DNA of 7,656 bases from JBDTMC01 sp039934475. GTDB lineage: Bacteria > Acidobacteriota > Terriglobia > Bryobacterales > Bryobacteraceae. The stretch covers positions 1 to 7,656 of the forward strand of contig JBDTMC010000379.1 of the NCBI GenBank assembly GCA_039934475.1, read 5' to 3'. The position numbers were made by a program, and so were the translations under genes. The first letter of the stretch is position 1; each line of letters begins with the position of its first letter. Shown here piece by piece: positions 6,170 through 7,656 of the stretch. The notes under the pieces were generated by a model that saw nothing but the letters and a program-made list of their open reading frames with translations, was not told the DNA's origin and did not search any database.

Positions 6170-7546
6170 ATGAACAGACGGCAACTACTATCGACGATGG
6201 GCGGCGGCTTTGGCATGTTGGGATTGCAGAGCCTGCTGGGCGCTGAAGGCGCCACGGCAGACCCATTGGCACCGAAGACGCCTCACTTTCCGGCGAAGGC
6301 GAAGCGCGTCGTGTACCTGTTCCTGAACGGCGGCCCCTCTCAGGTAGATACGTTCGATCCGAAACCCGCACTGACGAAGTATCACGGAAAGCCAATGCCA
6401 ACGGCCAACCTCCAGACGGAGCGCAAGACGGGCAACTTGATGAAGTCGCCGTTCGAGTTCCGGCGCTACGGCAAGAGCGGCATTGAGGTCAGTGAGATCT
6501 TCCCCAAGTTAGGGTCAATGATCGACGAATGCTGTGTGATCCGTTCCATGTACACGGAACGTCCAAATCACGAGCCTTCCCTGTTATTGCTGAACAGCGG
6601 CGACAAACTGCCTGGGCGGCCGTCGATGGGTTCGTGGGTGACTTATGGCCTCGGGACGATGAACCGGAACCTGCCGGGGTACGTGGTGTTGTGTCCGGGC
6701 CTGCCCGTGATTGGGCCGCAGTTGTGGAGTTCGATGTTTCTCCCGGCGGTGCACCAGGGGACTTATATCTCGCTGGAGGAGAAAGACCCGAAAAAGCTAA
6801 TCCGTAACATCCGCAACGAAACGCAAACACCGCAACAACAGCGTGCCGAGTTAGACCTTCTGGCTTCCTTAAACCGGCATCAATTGGCGCGCACGGGCAC
6901 GGATTCGCAGATGGAGGCGAGCATTCACTCCGCCGAGATCGCTTATCGCATGCAGACGGAAGCGCCCGAAGCATTCGATATCACCAAGGAGCCCCAAAAG
7001 GTGCGCGATCGCTACGGCGATCATGACTTCGGCCGCGGCTGTCTGATGGCGCGCCGGTTGCTTGAGCGCGGCGTGCGCATGGTGCAGGTCTACTTCGGCA
7101 ACTTTCAACCGTGGGATAACCATGACGACATCGAACTGCACCGTCCTCTCGCGGCGCAGGCCGATGGCTCGATCGCTTCCCTGTTACAGGATTTGAAAGC
7201 GAGTGGGATGTTGGAAGAGACAGTGGTGATCATCGGCGGCGAGTTTGGGCGCACGCCAGCCGTTGAGATCGGCGGCTTGGTGAAAGTCCAGAACGGCCGC
7301 GATCACAACAACCACGGCTTCAGCTATCTGGTGGCGGGCGGCGGATTCAAAGGCGGCATCACCTATGGCTCCACCGACGACTTCGGGTTTCAGGCCGTGG
7401 AAAATAAGGTACACATCCACGACCTGCATGCTACAGTGCTACACCAGCTCGGCCTGGACCATACCAAGCTGACCTACTTCTACAGCGGCCGCAACTACCG
7501 GCTGACCGATGTGGCCGGCGAGGTAGTGAAGGACATCATCGCCTAG
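6170..7546 (+). CDS. DUF1501 family exported protein (alkaline phosphatase/sulfatase-like fold)
   Basis: A 458-residue protein starting at ATG 6170. The N-terminus MNRRQLLSTMGGGFGMLGL (1-19) has a double arginine and a glycine-rich hydrophobic segment, a Tat signal as is common in this family, so export in folded form is inferred. The DUF1501 hallmarks are in order: RVVYLFLNGGPSQVDTFDPK (46-65), NHEPSLLLLNSG (133-144), GVRMVQVYFGNFQPWDNHDD (301-320), IIGGEFGRTP (354-363), GRDHNNHGFSYLVAGGG (376-392), and the end DLHATVLHQLGLDH (418-431) with SGRNYRLTDVAG (439-450). The family is related in fold to sulfatases and alkaline phosphatases; Asp60, Glu358, Asp378, His379 and His382 are conserved-looking polar residues that could bind metal, but activity is unproven. 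It is full length. It is the second gene of an operon with the DUF1549/1553 protein, the pairing seen across Planctomycetes and Acidobacteria, which suggests a joint extracytoplasmic role. It converges on a peroxidase-like gene nine bases after its stop. Confidence 0.93.
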   Translation: MNRRQLLSTMGGGFGMLGLQSLLGAEGATADPLAPKTPHFPAKAKRVVYLFLNGGPSQVDTFDPKPALTKYHGKPMPTANLQTERKTGNLMKSPFEFRRYGKSGIEVSEIFPKLGSMIDECCVIRSMYTERPNHEPSLLLLNSGDKLPGRPSMGSWVTYGLGTMNRNLPGYVVLCPGLPVIGPQLWSSMFLPAVHQGTYISLEEKDPKKLIRNIRNETQTPQQQRAELDLLASLNRHQLARTGTDSQMEASIHSAEIAYRMQTEAPEAFDITKEPQKVRDRYGDHDFGRGCLMARRLLERGVRMVQVYFGNFQPWDNHDDIELHRPLAAQADGSIASLLQDLKASGMLEETVVIIGGEFGRTPAVEIGGLVKVQNGRDHNNHGFSYLVAGGGFKGGITYGSTDDFGFQAVENKVHIHDLHATVLHQLGLDHTKLTYFYSGRNYRLTDVAGEVVKDIIA

Positions 7547-7555
7547 CGCGACGCA

Positions 7556-7656
7556 TTACGGGTTGTGTATGTCCTGAAGGTATTGCGCCGGCACAGGGTC
7601 GCCAGTAAGGGTCTTCAGGAATTCCTTCAACTGGACTTTCTGCGGCGGCGACAGGT
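7556..7656 (-). CDS. C-terminal end of a probable di-haem cytochrome c peroxidase/MauG-type protein (partial)
   Basis: Reading the minus strand inward from the right edge gives 32 codons ending in TAA at 7558-7556. The peptide includes LSPPQKVQLKEFLKTLTGD and ends QDIHNP. The pattern 'LSxxxKxxLxxFLKTLTGD' is typical of the last helix of di-haem cytochrome c peroxidase and MauG-like proteins, and also of some other c-type cytochromes. Only this tail is inside the window, so haem motifs, signal peptide and length cannot be checked. If the call holds, the protein would reduce peroxides or act as an electron-transfer oxidase in the periplasm, in keeping with the haem proteins beside it. It is convergent with the DUF1501 gene, with nine bases between the two stops. 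The coding call is fairly good; the family is a short-motif inference. Confidence 0.6.
   Translation of the reverse strand, partial: LSPPQKVQLKEFLKTLTGDPVPAQYLQDIHNP

Noticed and set aside
1..7656. tRNA/rRNA genes, CRISPR arrays, insertion sequences, riboswitches, attachment sites
   Set aside because: None of the expected repeats, conserved RNA motifs or transposase/integrase proteins was seen on either strand.

Overview
The window holds seven genes, five complete and one cut at each end, packed tightly on both strands. GC-rich coding sequence, exported c-type haem proteins and Planctomycete-type families (PSCyt1/DUF1549/DUF1553 and DUF1501) suggest an Acidobacteriota genome of the Solibacter/Bryobacterales kind, with Planctomycetota as the main alternative. 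This taxonomic call is inferred from gene content and protein style; no marker gene is present.

Layout. (1) Positions 1-502, minus: N-terminal part of a membrane-anchored protein that ends at the window edge inside what looks like an M23 (LytM-type) peptidase domain. It has no ATG start. (2) Positions 646-1503, plus: FkbM-family SAM-dependent methyltransferase, transcribed divergently from gene 1. (3) Positions 2046-3428 and 1507-2049, minus: a two-gene operon. The first gene is an exported protein with an N-terminal cytochrome c domain and a C-terminal PHM/DBH-type copper monooxygenase region. The second is an exported redoxin. They overlap by four bases (GTGA). (4) Positions 3535-6159 and 6170-7546, plus: a PSCyt1-DUF1549-DUF1553 protein followed ten bases later by a Tat-exported DUF1501 protein. 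A good sigma70-type promoter (3471-3498) lies in the 106-bp region between the two divergent operons. (5) Positions 7556-7656, minus: the last 32 codons of a gene whose C-terminus resembles di-haem cytochrome c peroxidase/MauG proteins.

How they may work together. Genes 3-5 share a theme of extracytoplasmic redox chemistry with covalently bound haem: CxxCH motifs occur in the monooxygenase and twice in the DUF1549/1553 protein, and a peroxidase-like gene probably follows. The copper enzyme keeps all six ligands expected of the PHM family and carries its own cytochrome domain; the redoxin next to it has one CPxS cysteine plus a C-terminal GC cysteine. No substrate can be deduced. The DUF1549/1553-DUF1501 pair is widespread and its function is not established. 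No RNA genes, mobile elements, CRISPR arrays or clear terminators were found. Apart from the two divergent promoter regions the window is almost entirely coding, and no stretch over 300 bases lacks a gene.
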